NCBI GenBank assembly: GCA_003645085.1
Contig: QNEE01000003.1
Location: forward strand, 1 to 35,685
Direction: 5' to 3'
Origin: a bacterium
GTDB lineage: Bacteria; UBP14; UBA6098
DNA length: 35,685 nt
Under the pieces are notes generated by a model. That model did no database searches and was not told where the DNA came from. It was given only the letters and a program-made list of their open reading frames with translations. The position numbers were made by a program, and so were the translations under genes. Positions 1-9,691 of the stretch are shown piece after piece. Each line of letters opens with the position of its first letter. The stretch's first letter is position 1.

Positions 1-1
1 C

Positions 2-1657
2 CAAAATAACTATGTCGGCACAGAGGACGGAATAGGTATCTACGCCGTGAGCGTTCCTATAGATTATTACGGAATCGGCGTCATCGGCGAAGGTGGTTAT
101 ATCGGCGTCGAAGGTGATGTCTATCCGACCGGCAGCGATTATTATTATGGTGTCTACGGTTATATCGACGGCGGCGACGGATATAACTACGCTTTATACG
201 GTGAAAGCTACGGTGATGGCGAAAACTACGGCGCTTACCTAAACGCTTTCGATAACGGTTCTGGATTTAGCATAAACTATGGTGTTTATGCCGATGCCTG
301 GGGCGGCGACGAAAACTATGGTATATACGCTACCGCGGGTGGCGGAAGCATTAATTTCGCTGGATATTTCGATGGCGACGTCTATATCGCCGGATGGTCC
401 GAATTCGATGACGATGTAGATTTCAACTTCGATATCTACATTTCCGGTGGTATCAACGATGGTGTCGGGTTCGGTAGCGCGGGCGAGGTTCTCACAGCCG
501 ATGGCGCCGGGAACTTCTCGTGGCAGGTTCCCGCAACGGCTCGGTTCGACACATTGAACGCTACAGCTCACGACACGGTGGTTGTATCCGAAGCGCTCAA
601 AGTTATGGGCGAACTTATCGCCGACTCTATACAGGCCGTTATCGACACCGTTTATATCGATGACGACATCCTGATAGACGGCAGCGGGGTTTTCCAGACC
701 GCAAACACACCTACTATCCTGTATACGGAGAGTTTCGAATCTGGAGACCCGCCGACAGGTTGGGCAGAAACCGACGTTGTCGGAACGGCAGACCTTTCAT
801 ATCTTGGCGCCAGTCAGAATCCTGCTGGATACTCGCCGACCGACGGCGCCACATTAGTTAATTTCAACTCGCATACCTGTGCAAACGGCGACCAGATACA
901 ACTCGAACAAACATCGAGCTTCTCCACGGTTGGCTATAACTTGGTGATTGTCTATTTCGATATGCTACACGATACAGACTACTCCGGAAATAACGACAAA
1001 GTTGTTGTCCGTTATTCGACGGACGGCACCGTCTGGAATAACGCCGCGACCTGCTTCCGCCACGATGGCACTACTGGTTGGTCTACCGAATCCGTTACGC
1101 TGCCGGCTGGAGCGAATAATCAACCTACGTTGTTCATCGCGTTCTTGTTTATCTCATACAATGGCAATGATATGCATATCGACAATATGGTTGTCCAGGG
1201 TTATACATCCGCGTCACCTATGGGCGAGGTCACTATCGCTAACGGCGATATCGATGCTAACGGTATAATCACCGCGAGCGGCGGAAACTCCGATGAATGG
1301 AACACAGCTTATAGCTGGGGCGACCACTCGACTATGGGGTATATTACCTGTGCCGATGTCCCCGGATGCGAAACCGACCCTCAGGTCGGCGCAAATTCGC
1401 CCAACTATATACCGAAATGGAACGGCACGGCACTTGTTCAGGGCACCCTTTTCGACAACGGCAACATCGGTATCGATGTAATCCCCAGCAGCAAGCTCGA
1501 TGTCGACGGCGATATCGAGGTCGGTGATGCCGATGCGTTTTATTTCGGCGACCCGAATACTGACGGGACCTGGCGAATTATAAGAGTCGGTAATAATCTG
1601 GAATTCCAAAGAAGAGAAAGTGGCGTGTGGAATACAAAAGACACAATGACTCCATAA
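2..1657 (+). CDS. Repetitive secreted/surface protein with Tyr/Gly-rich repeats (NYGxYxxA / AGYFDGDVYIxG / GNIGI...SSKLDVDGDIEVG), 5' end truncated by window edge
   Basis: The ORF given from GTG 47 stays open upstream to base 2 (QNNYVGTEDGIGIYAV...), so GTG 47 is probably internal. Repeated NYG-[VIA]-Y units, then a C-terminal SSKLDVDGDIEVG motif typical of bacterial tail-fibre/surface repeat proteins. Confidence 0.75.
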   Translation, partial: QNNYVGTEDGIGIYAVSVPIDYYGIGVIGEGGYIGVEGDVYPTGSDYYYGVYGYIDGGDGYNYALYGESYGDGENYGAYLNAFDNGSGFSINYGVYADAWGGDENYGIYATAGGGSINFAGYFDGDVYIAGWSEFDDDVDFNFDIYISGGINDGVGFGSAGEVLTADGAGNFSWQVPATARFDTLNATAHDTVVVSEALKVMGELIADSIQAVIDTVYIDDDILIDGSGVFQTANTPTILYTESFESGDPPTGWAETDVVGTADLSYLGASQNPAGYSPTDGATLVNFNSHTCANGDQIQLEQTSSFSTVGYNLVIVYFDMLHDTDYSGNNDKVVVRYSTDGTVWNNAATCFRHDGTTGWSTESVTLPAGANNQPTLFIAFLFISYNGNDMHIDNMVVQGYTSASPMGEVTIANGDIDANGIITASGGNSDEWNTAYSWGDHSTMGYITCADVPGCETDPQVGANSPNYIPKWNGTALVQGTLFDNGNIGIDVIPSSKLDVDGDIEVGDADAFYFGDPNTDGTWRIIRVGNNLEFQRRESGVWNTKDTMTP

Positions 1658-1705
1658 TTTGGTATAAGTCAAAATCATACAAAGACTAACCAAAAAGGAG
1701 TCAAA

Positions 1706-3802
1706 ATGAGAAAGCAAAATACAAAAATAACAAAGAAACGAGGCCCGGGGTTTTGGCCACTGTTTCTTTTACCGCTCCTTATCGCGGGCGTTATCGCCGA
1801 AGGCATACCGGAGATGACCGGAACGAGCCATATCCTGGTGCGTGATGTTTTCGGCACAGCCGGCAACTTTGGGCGCACAGGAGCTTCCTATGTTGTTCAT
1901 GACGCTATCGGGCAACCGTATCCGGTCTTCTACCCCGATTCCTCTCTGGGAGCTTCTAACGAACTTCTCGTAGGGTTTCTTCCACCTGACCAATACGACA
2001 ATATTCCACCGCAAAGCTGGGTCTGGGTCGAACATCGTTATAATCCAGATACAATGATAATAGTCCACTGGCTCGGCGACGATTACGACCCGATAACAGG
2101 CTCCGATAACGGTATTTTCTGTTACGATGTCGATTACCGTGTCGACGGAGGCGGATGGCTCAACTGGCTCGTTTGCACAACGGATACCGTGGACACATTC
2201 GGGCCGGGACTGATGGCTCACGATTACGAATTTCGGGTTCGCGCAACAGATGGAGTCGGTAACGTCGAACCGTGGCCTATCGACCCGGATAGCTTTGCTC
2301 TAACAACAATAGACTATCTTATAAACCTAAAAGTGCCAGTAGCGGTTGGTGGATTGCCGCTCGATGCCGCGAACTATATCAATTACTCCCACTACGACAC
2401 TTCAGCTACTATCTTCAGTTCGGGCAATACCTACGATAGCGCTTTCGTATGGTGCGTTCCGGGTTCCGAATTAATTCTATCCCTTACTTCGGTGGGCTCC
2501 GGTTTCAGTGAGCAGTGGATTACAAACGACCCTACGAATCGGACTATTATCGGTCCTGGAACTGAGACCGCGACGTATTACCACCAGTTCAAAACCTATC
2601 TCGAACTAATCGGCACTGACGCCGTCCATGTGGCGACTCTCGAAGAATTGACCCAGTTCGCAACGACGATATCCGGGCTACCTTACTTCGGCTTTTTCGA
2701 CGATTGGGTGGACCGCCTCGGGACGCTCCGGTTCTCCGAATATACGGCAGGAGTTCCGCCGAGAAGGACCTACGATGTTCGCGAGTGGACTAATATCACT
2801 ACCTCGATTTACGACACGATTTGCTACGGTGTGTCGATGGTTACTATAAAAAACGATTTCGGGGTTTCCGATACGGGTTATGTAATCGTCGATTGGGACA
2901 CGTTCCCGTCCCCTTACGTAACCTACTGGACGATTGGAACTCGGCACGTAATCGAGACGATTACACCACAGCTTACAACCGAGTTCGACCGCTATGTTTT
3001 CAATGCGTGGAGCGACGGCGGCGGAATTAGGCATACCGTCGATTTCGACGGAACGACGTCAGAATACATAGCCTATTTCGATAAACAATACCCCGTAACG
3101 ATTTCCAAGACACCCGAAGAGCCTTACGGCTGGATAGCGTTCGACGAAGATACCGCCTGGGGAACGGCACAGGAGACCTTCTGGTCATACCCATCCGAGA
3201 CGCACACTATAGCGGTATCCGATTCGGACGCATATATGGATTCGATATGGACGTTCAGTCATTGGCTCGATGGAATTTCCACCCCGCAACGCGTCGTAAC
3301 GATACATTCCCACGTCCATTATGTCGCTATATACGATGAGTCCATTGCTCCGTATATCCTATCTTTCGATATGTCGGATACCGTTTGGAATATAGGTATT
3401 GTCAATATCGGCGAAACCCGCGTTATGAACGATTACGAGTCGATTGTGCTGACAAATACCGGCGATATATCGCTCGATTGGGGACTTTGGATACGCACTA
3501 CCGGTGAGCATTGGTCCACAGGATTTACACCCGGTTGGGATAGGTTTACACTCAGGGCGCGTTTTACTGGGTCGAGTATCGCTCCTACACCGTTCGAATA
3601 CCACGCTGTAAACGACTGGGTAAAAGAGAGTATGATATGGTCCACGACATCGATATTCGGCCCGGGTGGCAGCGACGTTCCGCCCACTGGCACGAATTGG
3701 GCATATTCCTGGTTTATGTTCAAAGCGCCGACCTGGTCTACATACGGAACGGTAAGCGAGGTTCTTCGCGTAGGAGTTCTCGCGAGGGCGCATATGCCGT
3801 AA
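1706..3802 (+). CDS. Secreted/exported hypothetical protein with N-terminal hydrophobic segment and fibronectin-III-like region
   Basis: Good SD (aaaaaggagtcaaaATG). Hydrophobic N-terminus (FWPLFLLPLLIAGVIAEG), module GTAGNFGRTGASYVVHDAIGQP..SSLGASNELLVGFL, then YDVDYRVDGGGWLNWL...YEFRVRATDGVGNVEPWP resembling FnIII-like domains. Confidence 0.7.
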   Translation: MRKQNTKITKKRGPGFWPLFLLPLLIAGVIAEGIPEMTGTSHILVRDVFGTAGNFGRTGASYVVHDAIGQPYPVFYPDSSLGASNELLVGFLPPDQYDNIPPQSWVWVEHRYNPDTMIIVHWLGDDYDPITGSDNGIFCYDVDYRVDGGGWLNWLVCTTDTVDTFGPGLMAHDYEFRVRATDGVGNVEPWPIDPDSFALTTIDYLINLKVPVAVGGLPLDAANYINYSHYDTSATIFSSGNTYDSAFVWCVPGSELILSLTSVGSGFSEQWITNDPTNRTIIGPGTETATYYHQFKTYLELIGTDAVHVATLEELTQFATTISGLPYFGFFDDWVDRLGTLRFSEYTAGVPPRRTYDVREWTNITTSIYDTICYGVSMVTIKNDFGVSDTGYVIVDWDTFPSPYVTYWTIGTRHVIETITPQLTTEFDRYVFNAWSDGGGIRHTVDFDGTTSEYIAYFDKQYPVTISKTPEEPYGWIAFDEDTAWGTAQETFWSYPSETHTIAVSDSDAYMDSIWTFSHWLDGISTPQRVVTIHSHVHYVAIYDESIAPYILSFDMSDTVWNIGIVNIGETRVMNDYESIVLTNTGDISLDWGLWIRTTGEHWSTGFTPGWDRFTLRARFTGSSIAPTPFEYHAVNDWVKESMIWSTTSIFGPGGSDVPPTGTNWAYSWFMFKAPTWSTYGTVSEVLRVGVLARAHMP

Positions 3803-3824
3803 TAGTCGGGAATTTAAATGTAGA

Positions 3825-3853
3825 AAAAAAGCCCGCTTCTATGCGGGCTTTTG
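3825..3853. terminator. Bidirectional Rho-independent terminator between convergent genes
   Basis: AAAAAAGCCCGC-TTCTAT-GCGGGCTTTT: GC-rich stem flanked by A and T runs. Confidence 0.85.
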
Positions 3854-5047
3854 ATATTTATCTTGGACAGGTTCTATCCTTATTTTCAAAATTGACCTGG
3901 GGTTTCGCTTCAACACCAAAAACGACCAATTGTTCCAATAGACAGTTTCGCCTTCGGCCGGTATATTGTGGTTTAGCTCTTCTATAAACCCGGCTATAGT
4001 CTTATAGGGACCTTGAGGAATCTCGGTTTGAATAATAGATTCGAGTTGTTCGATATTCAAGAAGCCATCGACGATATAGCCAGTGGCCGTCCGTCCGCAT
4101 ATAGCTCGCCTGCTTCCCCGCGGAACCCCGGAAAGAAAGTCTATTAAGGACTCGAATGAAACACCGCCAGTAACGCTACCGTGTTCATCGACAACGAAAG
4201 CGAAATCGGTATCCGAATCGTCCATTTCCGCAAAAAGATTTATAACCGATGTCCCTTCGGGGACAAAAAACGGCTCGGTAATCGCATCTTTCAATATGCT
4301 GTATTTACCTGAGATTAAATCTCTTGTGTCGACGGCGCCTTCTATTTCACCCAATTCGCTTTCTACTATAAGCCTTCCGACCTTCCTGCGCTTAGCAAAT
4401 TCTACGACTCGAGGAAGCGGTGTATCCTCCGAAACGACCGTGAATTCCGTTCTGGGCAGCATAATATCAAACGCAGTCCTGTTTGCGAACTCGAATATTA
4501 AAAGTAATAACGCGTTCCTGCTACTCCCAAGGTCGATTTTTCCCTTTCTTGTTACTAATTCCAAATCGCTCCAATCGGGTGGCGGTGCCGGTTTCACAAT
4601 CCTGTGGACAATTTTAACCACCGCGCCGGAAAGCGCGTTTGTAACGGAAGATGCCGGTTTCAGCAACATAGCGGCCAGATTGAACGGCTTCGAAGCGAAC
4701 ATAGCGAATGACTCCGGCGCCGAAAGCGCGCGGCTTTTCGGCAAGACCTCACAGAAAATCAGGCTTATAATGGAGATAGTAATAAGCGAGTAAACTCCAC
4801 CAATCTCCCCGAAAAACCGAATAAACAGTGCCGCCGATATAGAGCTGGCGACAATAATAGATATATTCGTCCCAATAAGTGTAACCGAGAAAATATTCTC
4901 CGGCATATCGAGCCACCGGCTTATAGAGGAAGGCAAATTCTCCAAACGCTTTTTATCGCGAAGAAGCGCAATTAGGGCTGTTTCGGTCCCGGCAAAAAAG
5001 GCCGTTCCGAGAAGCCCGATAAGTATTATAACTATCGATAGTATCAT
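3839..5047 (-). CDS. CNNM/CorC-HlyC family membrane protein (DUF21 + CBS + CorC_HlyC domains)
   Basis: N-terminal FFAGTETALIALLRDKK and FCEVLPKS; FDIMLPRTEFTVVSEDT and FAFVVDEHGSVTGGVSFESL (CBS-like); C-terminal GRTATGYIVDGFLNIEQL...TIAGFIEELNHNIPAEGETV. Confidence 0.88.
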   Translation of the reverse strand: MILSIVIILIGLLGTAFFAGTETALIALLRDKKRLENLPSSISRWLDMPENIFSVTLIGTNISIIVASSISAALFIRFFGEIGGVYSLITISIISLIFCEVLPKSRALSAPESFAMFASKPFNLAAMLLKPASSVTNALSGAVVKIVHRIVKPAPPPDWSDLELVTRKGKIDLGSSRNALLLLIFEFANRTAFDIMLPRTEFTVVSEDTPLPRVVEFAKRRKVGRLIVESELGEIEGAVDTRDLISGKYSILKDAITEPFFVPEGTSVINLFAEMDDSDTDFAFVVDEHGSVTGGVSFESLIDFLSGVPRGSRRAICGRTATGYIVDGFLNIEQLESIIQTEIPQGPYKTIAGFIEELNHNIPAEGETVYWNNWSFLVLKRNPRSILKIRIEPVQDKYQKPA

Positions 5048-6264
5048 TCCGTCAATTCTTTAACCGCCACGCGGTCGATTTTCTGGGAATCCGCATAAAT
5101 AACCCTGAAAAGAAATCCTTCGACTTCTATCGAATCGCCCGGCGACGGCACTTCCCCAAACGCCTCTATTAGGTATTCTCCGAGATTACTACTGCTATCG
5201 CTCTTGAAGTCTACCCCAAAAGTTTCATTGAATTGAGCTAGTTGAATTGTGGCCGGTAGAAGATAAAATCCCCCGATTCTCGACAGCCGGGAGATATCAG
5301 CCTTACGACCGGTGTCCCCTTTCCCAAATACGGCCTCTAATATACGGTTACGGGTTACTATCCCGACCATATCTCCCTTTTCATTTACTACTATAACCTG
5401 CCTACATTTCGTCGTTCGAACATCGTCCAGCAGGTTCGGCAGTGAGCGGTTTAGAGGGGCGAATATCGGTTTTTCCGCAAATTCCGATATTTTCTTTGTG
5501 CCGCTTTTGAAAAGGAGTTTGTCTCTTTCGATTATCTTTGGTTTTTCTCCCGGTTTGCCCTTTACTATCGCATACTTCGCGTGAATCTCCTGTAATTTCG
5601 TTTGCGCTTCTTCGATGGTCGTCGAAGCATCCAGGAAATGGATTTGCGACCTCGGAACCATTATATCTTCCGCCATAACATTGTCCAGGGCCAGAACGTG
5701 AAGAAGCAATTCTTTGGAGCGTTCCTTTATAGCGCCTCTTTGTTGAGCGAGTTCCAGCGTGCTTTCAATATCGACCTCACCTAAACGCATATCATCTTCA
5801 ATCCGGGGACCGAGGAAAAAAGTTTGTATAACCCTCAAAACCCACACGAAAGGTGATGCAATAATAAGAACAACCTCGAGTGCTCGCGAACCCATTCTCG
5901 CCCATAGCTCGTTATGTTCGACGGCGATTACCTTTGGGGTAATCTCGCCAAAAATGAGTATCAAGACGGTCATAACAGCCACGGCAACAGGGACGCCACC
6001 GGGGCCGAGCAATTCCAAAAACGCACTCGTAGTCAGAGTCGTTGCCGCTACGTTCACAACCATATTGCCAACCAGAATACCCGCCAGAAGCCGCGCCGGG
6101 TCGCCTAACAAACGGGCAACTTCGCTTCCTCCGCGGAGCTTCCGAACGGTCATCCTCTCGACATCGAAACGCGAAAGCGAAAAAAAGGCGGTTTCCGAGC
6201 CGGAGAAAAAAGCGGACATAGCGAGCAGTATTCCGAGACAGATTAGTTCGATAAAGATAACCAT
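5044..6264 (-). CDS. CNNM/CorC-HlyC family membrane protein (tandem paralogue)
   Basis: FFSGSETAFFSLSRFDVERM, GEITPKVIAVEHNE, EDIMVPRSQIHFLDAS, CBS-like region, C-terminal GEYLIEAFGEVPSPGDSIEVEGFLFRV. Overlaps the downstream gene by 4 nt (ATGA). Confidence 0.9.
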   Translation of the reverse strand: MVIFIELICLGILLAMSAFFSGSETAFFSLSRFDVERMTVRKLRGGSEVARLLGDPARLLAGILVGNMVVNVAATTLTTSAFLELLGPGGVPVAVAVMTVLILIFGEITPKVIAVEHNELWARMGSRALEVVLIIASPFVWVLRVIQTFFLGPRIEDDMRLGEVDIESTLELAQQRGAIKERSKELLLHVLALDNVMAEDIMVPRSQIHFLDASTTIEEAQTKLQEIHAKYAIVKGKPGEKPKIIERDKLLFKSGTKKISEFAEKPIFAPLNRSLPNLLDDVRTTKCRQVIVVNEKGDMVGIVTRNRILEAVFGKGDTGRKADISRLSRIGGFYLLPATIQLAQFNETFGVDFKSDSSSNLGEYLIEAFGEVPSPGDSIEVEGFLFRVIYADSQKIDRVAVKELTE

Positions 6265-6265
6265 C

Positions 6266-7201
6266 TTACAACGACAACTCCTCTGTCTTTATCTGCGAAC
6301 GCAGGTTTTCGATGTCCTCCAAACTACCCTGAGCTGTGCCTTCTGCCATAGCCGTAGCGGTTCCGCAGGCAACGCCGAGACAGACAGCATCTTCTAATGA
6401 AAGCCCGTTCTCGAGGCCCCAGGCGATTCCTGCGACGAGGCTATCTCCGGAACCCACTGTGTTCACAGTTTCGACTTCGGGGGGATAACAATGGAACCCG
6501 GTTTCGGCGGTTAAAACATAAACCCCGTCGGCGCCGCAGGAAATCACCACAATGCTGAGTTCTCCTTTGATAAGTTCTTTCGAGGCTTCTATTAAATCCT
6601 CTGGATGCGGCAATTCGCGGCCGATAAGTCTTTCGAGTTCATGCCGATTCGGTTTAATCATATATGGTGTCGCGGCGAGACCTCGCATAAGAGGTTCGCC
6701 ATCGGCGTCGAAAATAACCCTCGCTCCGAGACCCTCGAACGTAAGTATTAGTTGCGCGTATATACTCGGCGAAAGCCCCGGCGGGACGCTACCAGAAATA
6801 ACGGCGAACGTCGGCGACGGTCTAAGACTGCGAACCTGTTCGAGAAGCAATCCAAGTTCGACCGGCTCAATCTCCGGCCCAGAGGCATTAACCTTAATTT
6901 CCCGGTCGCTATCGGCGGCATGGATTATTATATTCGTCCGTGTTTCGCCGCCTATGCGGATAAAATCGTGAGGTATCCCCTCGTTAAGAAGCCTACCCTC
7001 TATCTCCAGTCCGGTAAAACCGCCTAAAAAACCGAGAGCCACCGAATCTCCGCCAAGCGTTCTAATCATACGCGAAACGTCTATTCCTTTGCCCCCGGGG
7101 TATCTTTCTTCGCGGATTATTCGGCAGGTGTCGTCGAACTTAAACTCCTCGACCCAGATAGTCCTATCCAGAGCGGGATTTAAAGTAACGGTATATATCA
7201 T
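6266..7201 (-). CDS. fruK: 1-phosphofructokinase family hexose kinase (PfkB/ribokinase superfamily)
   Basis: MIYTVTLNPALDRTIWVEEF, YPGGKGIDVSRMIRTLGG, C-terminal NTVGSGDSLVAGIAWGLENG (anion-hole GxGD motif). Confidence 0.9.
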   Translation of the reverse strand: MIYTVTLNPALDRTIWVEEFKFDDTCRIIREERYPGGKGIDVSRMIRTLGGDSVALGFLGGFTGLEIEGRLLNEGIPHDFIRIGGETRTNIIIHAADSDREIKVNASGPEIEPVELGLLLEQVRSLRPSPTFAVISGSVPPGLSPSIYAQLILTFEGLGARVIFDADGEPLMRGLAATPYMIKPNRHELERLIGRELPHPEDLIEASKELIKGELSIVVISCGADGVYVLTAETGFHCYPPEVETVNTVGSGDSLVAGIAWGLENGLSLEDAVCLGVACGTATAMAEGTAQGSLEDIENLRSQIKTEELSL

Positions 7202-7241
7202 AATTCCCCCATTTTTCAGTTCTGAATTTCTAATTCACTTC

Positions 7242-7922
7242 CTAACCGCTTTCCGCAAACGGGCTTTTCGCCTGAGCCTCTGCGACCATTCTCAAGAGCA
7301 TTTTCCGCAAGGTGGTCAGAACCAGATATACAGCCAGCGCGGCCAGGACCTTCGTAAAAAGAAGGAAATCGTAAAGCCCGTGGAAAAAAGCGCTCAATAT
7401 AAAGCCCTTCGCAAGAAGGGATAGTCTATTTTCCCTGCCGAATTTAGCTTTTCCAATAGCATAGCCCCAGATACTGGAAAAAAGCATATGTCCAAGGGTC
7501 GAAAGCGGGCCACGAAGGAGAATAACAAAAGCTCCAAATTTTTTAATATATATAATGTTTTCAGCCGAGGCAAACCCCAGCGCTGCTGCGGCAGCATAAA
7601 CTATTCCGTCCATCGGCTCGTTGAAAGTCCGCCTATACGACACAAGCCCGATTACAAGCAAGAATTTAGCTCCCTCCTCGACAAGTCCGGCCACAAACCA
7701 GCTAACCTTTGCGGCATCGGCGGTCGTTCTTATTGTATCGACACCTAATCCGCTGGATAGAGGTTTTTCGATAAGAACGCACAATGGCACCAATAACGCA
7801 CCACAGATAAAGACCAGAATGACCCATCCGATAGGTTCCGGTTCGAGTTTATCCTTTTTATAGACATATACGAGCCAGATTATCCCGGGGACAAATGCCA
7901 GTATCCATACGAGTATGCCCAC
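7242..7922 (-). CDS. PrsW family intramembrane metalloprotease
   Basis: Multi-TM protein with LVEEGAKFLLV, MDGIVYAAAAALGFASAENIIYI and GHMLFSSIWGYAIG, matching PrsW-family motifs. Confidence 0.87.
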   Translation of the reverse strand: MGILVWILAFVPGIIWLVYVYKKDKLEPEPIGWVILVFICGALLVPLCVLIEKPLSSGLGVDTIRTTADAAKVSWFVAGLVEEGAKFLLVIGLVSYRRTFNEPMDGIVYAAAAALGFASAENIIYIKKFGAFVILLRGPLSTLGHMLFSSIWGYAIGKAKFGRENRLSLLAKGFILSAFFHGLYDFLLFTKVLAALAVYLVLTTLRKMLLRMVAEAQAKSPFAESG

Positions 7923-7930
7923 AATTTCCC

Positions 7931-9169
7931 TTAGAAACTACCCTTATTGGCAACCTTACCCGCAGTCGAAGCGCTTGCCAGGAATGTCTCTCCGGCACCT
8001 TGTTTCCCCTTGAAATTACGGTTTCCGGTGGAAACCTGGACCTCGCCCGACCCGGTCATCCCTATCTGTCCACTGGCACACCCTCCGCAGGCGGCGTGAC
8101 TTATAACAGCCCCGGCATCGAAAAGTTTCTGGTATATACCCTCTTCTATTGCGAGCCTTAATGTCCGTTTTGTCGCGGGAACAACGCGTAAATTCAATCG
8201 GGGCGCTATTTCGTTTTCTATATTTTCCGCCAGCGCTTTGAGGTCCGATATTCTCCCACCGGTGCAACTTCCTACAAAGACGCTATCGACTCTTCTACTC
8301 TTAAAATCGCTAACAGGATGGATATTATGGGGCTCGAAAGGCGCCGCAACCAGCGGCTCGAGGTTTCCTATATCGATTGTATATTCCGCCTGGTAATGCG
8401 CGTCCGGGTCCGCACTGATAATCCGGTAATCGCCCGAGGTCCACCGGCTAAGCTCTTCTACCAACGAATCTTCGGGCGGGATAATAATGCTAACCAAGCC
8501 CATCTCTGTGGCCATACTCGCTATGGTAATTCTATCATCGAGACCGGCGGCGGACACCCAATCACCATAAAGTTCGACAACATATCCGAGTAATCCGCTG
8601 GCGCCGAATCTTCGGATTATCGCCAAAACGACATCTTTAGCGGAAACGTCTTCCCTGTTGGGCGTTCCTTTAAGGTTCAGTCTGACGACCGGTGGAACCT
8701 CGAACCAGACCCTCCCTGTTTTGAACGCGAACGCGATGTCCCTATCGCCCATACCCTGACCGAAAGCTCCTATAGCGCCCATAATATTGAAATGCGAATC
8801 CGTTCCGACCGCTGTCATACCGGGTTTAATATGACCGTTCTCGATAAGAATATGCGTGCCGATACCGTGCCCAACATCGTAAAGATGCGTTCCCTGTTCG
8901 TGCGCGAAAGTCCTGGCTATGTGCTGATTTTCGGCATAGGGTATAGTATTAGCCGGTGAAACGCAATCGAATGTAAAGTAGGTTTTCTTGGGGTCGTCGA
9001 GCATTTTCGCGCCTCCGTATTCGCGTCGCAGATGCGCAACTACATTCGCTCCGCCGAAATCTCTCGCGCTTCGGATATCGATATCGAGCCATATAGTATC
9101 TCCCACCGAGAATTCCCAGGGAGGTTTTGTATGTTCGGAAAATATTTTTTCTATAATCGTTTTACCCAT
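7931..9169 (-). CDS. 3-isopropylmalate dehydratase large subunit/homoaconitase-like protein (LeuC family)
   Basis: TIIEKIFSEH, THLYDVGHGIGTHILIENGHIKPGMTAVGTDSHFNIMGAIGAFGQGMGDRDIAFAF, VGSCTGGRISDL, CGGCASGQIGMTGSGEVQVSTGNRNFKGKQG. Confidence 0.85.
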   Translation of the reverse strand: MGKTIIEKIFSEHTKPPWEFSVGDTIWLDIDIRSARDFGGANVVAHLRREYGGAKMLDDPKKTYFTFDCVSPANTIPYAENQHIARTFAHEQGTHLYDVGHGIGTHILIENGHIKPGMTAVGTDSHFNIMGAIGAFGQGMGDRDIAFAFKTGRVWFEVPPVVRLNLKGTPNREDVSAKDVVLAIIRRFGASGLLGYVVELYGDWVSAAGLDDRITIASMATEMGLVSIIIPPEDSLVEELSRWTSGDYRIISADPDAHYQAEYTIDIGNLEPLVAAPFEPHNIHPVSDFKSRRVDSVFVGSCTGGRISDLKALAENIENEIAPRLNLRVVPATKRTLRLAIEEGIYQKLFDAGAVISHAACGGCASGQIGMTGSGEVQVSTGNRNFKGKQGAGETFLASASTAGKVANKGSF

Positions 9170-9225
9170 TTCGACTCCCGGACATTTTTATGATTGAATT
9201 ACCGATACAAAATAAACTAATAGAA

Positions 9226-9371
9226 CGTCATTGCGAGTTATACGAGCCATAGAAGAAGCAAAAGCGACGAGGCAATCTTGTTGAGTCATTACCAGACAAT
9301 AAAATGATAAAATGAGATTGCCACGCCCAAATAAATTGTGGCTCGACCCGTAACCAGTATGTGCAACGACG
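9226..9371. repeat. Degenerate MITE-like dispersed repeat of the GTCATTGCGAG type
   Basis: Starts CGTCATTGCGAG, contains accagacaataaaat and gagattgccacgcc, ends gtgcaacgacg (imperfect inverted copy). A related copy lies at 18229..18342. Confidence 0.6.
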
Positions 9372-9640
9372 TAATTATCTAATTTCGCAGAACCCATATT
9401 CGGTTAAAAATAAGGAGAACCTTCTTTTTTTGCAAGAGGAGAATAATCGAGGAGTGTCGGGTAATGGGACAAGGTATTTAGTATGCGACCAAAGGGGGTT
9501 CGTGAGGCCTCAAATTTAAACGCAATTCTGTTACCCGCTTTAAAACCGTGGACTTATTCCCTTCACCCGTCTGGAAAAGGTTACGAAGGCCTGATGAAGG
9601 ATAATATAATTTTTCGAGAAACTTATCATCCATTATTCGC

Positions 9641-9669
9641 TTGACAATACATTGATAAATAATTATTCT
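9641..9669 (+). promoter_or_regulatory. Candidate sigma70-type promoter for the 9692 gene
   Basis: TTGACA (9641-9646), 17-nt spacer, TATTCT (9664-9669), ATG at 9692 with upstream aaggggg SD. Confidence 0.5.
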
Positions 9670-9691
9670 ATTACTAAATTAAGGGGGCCTA

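Noticed and set aside
47-49. GTG as the start of the first gene
   Set aside because: The reading frame is open upstream to the window edge with the same repeat character, so the true start is probably outside the window.
4083-4793. 236-aa plus-strand ORF
   Set aside because: Fully antisense to a clear CNNM/CorC gene; low-complexity Ser/Thr-rich translation typical of a mirror frame.
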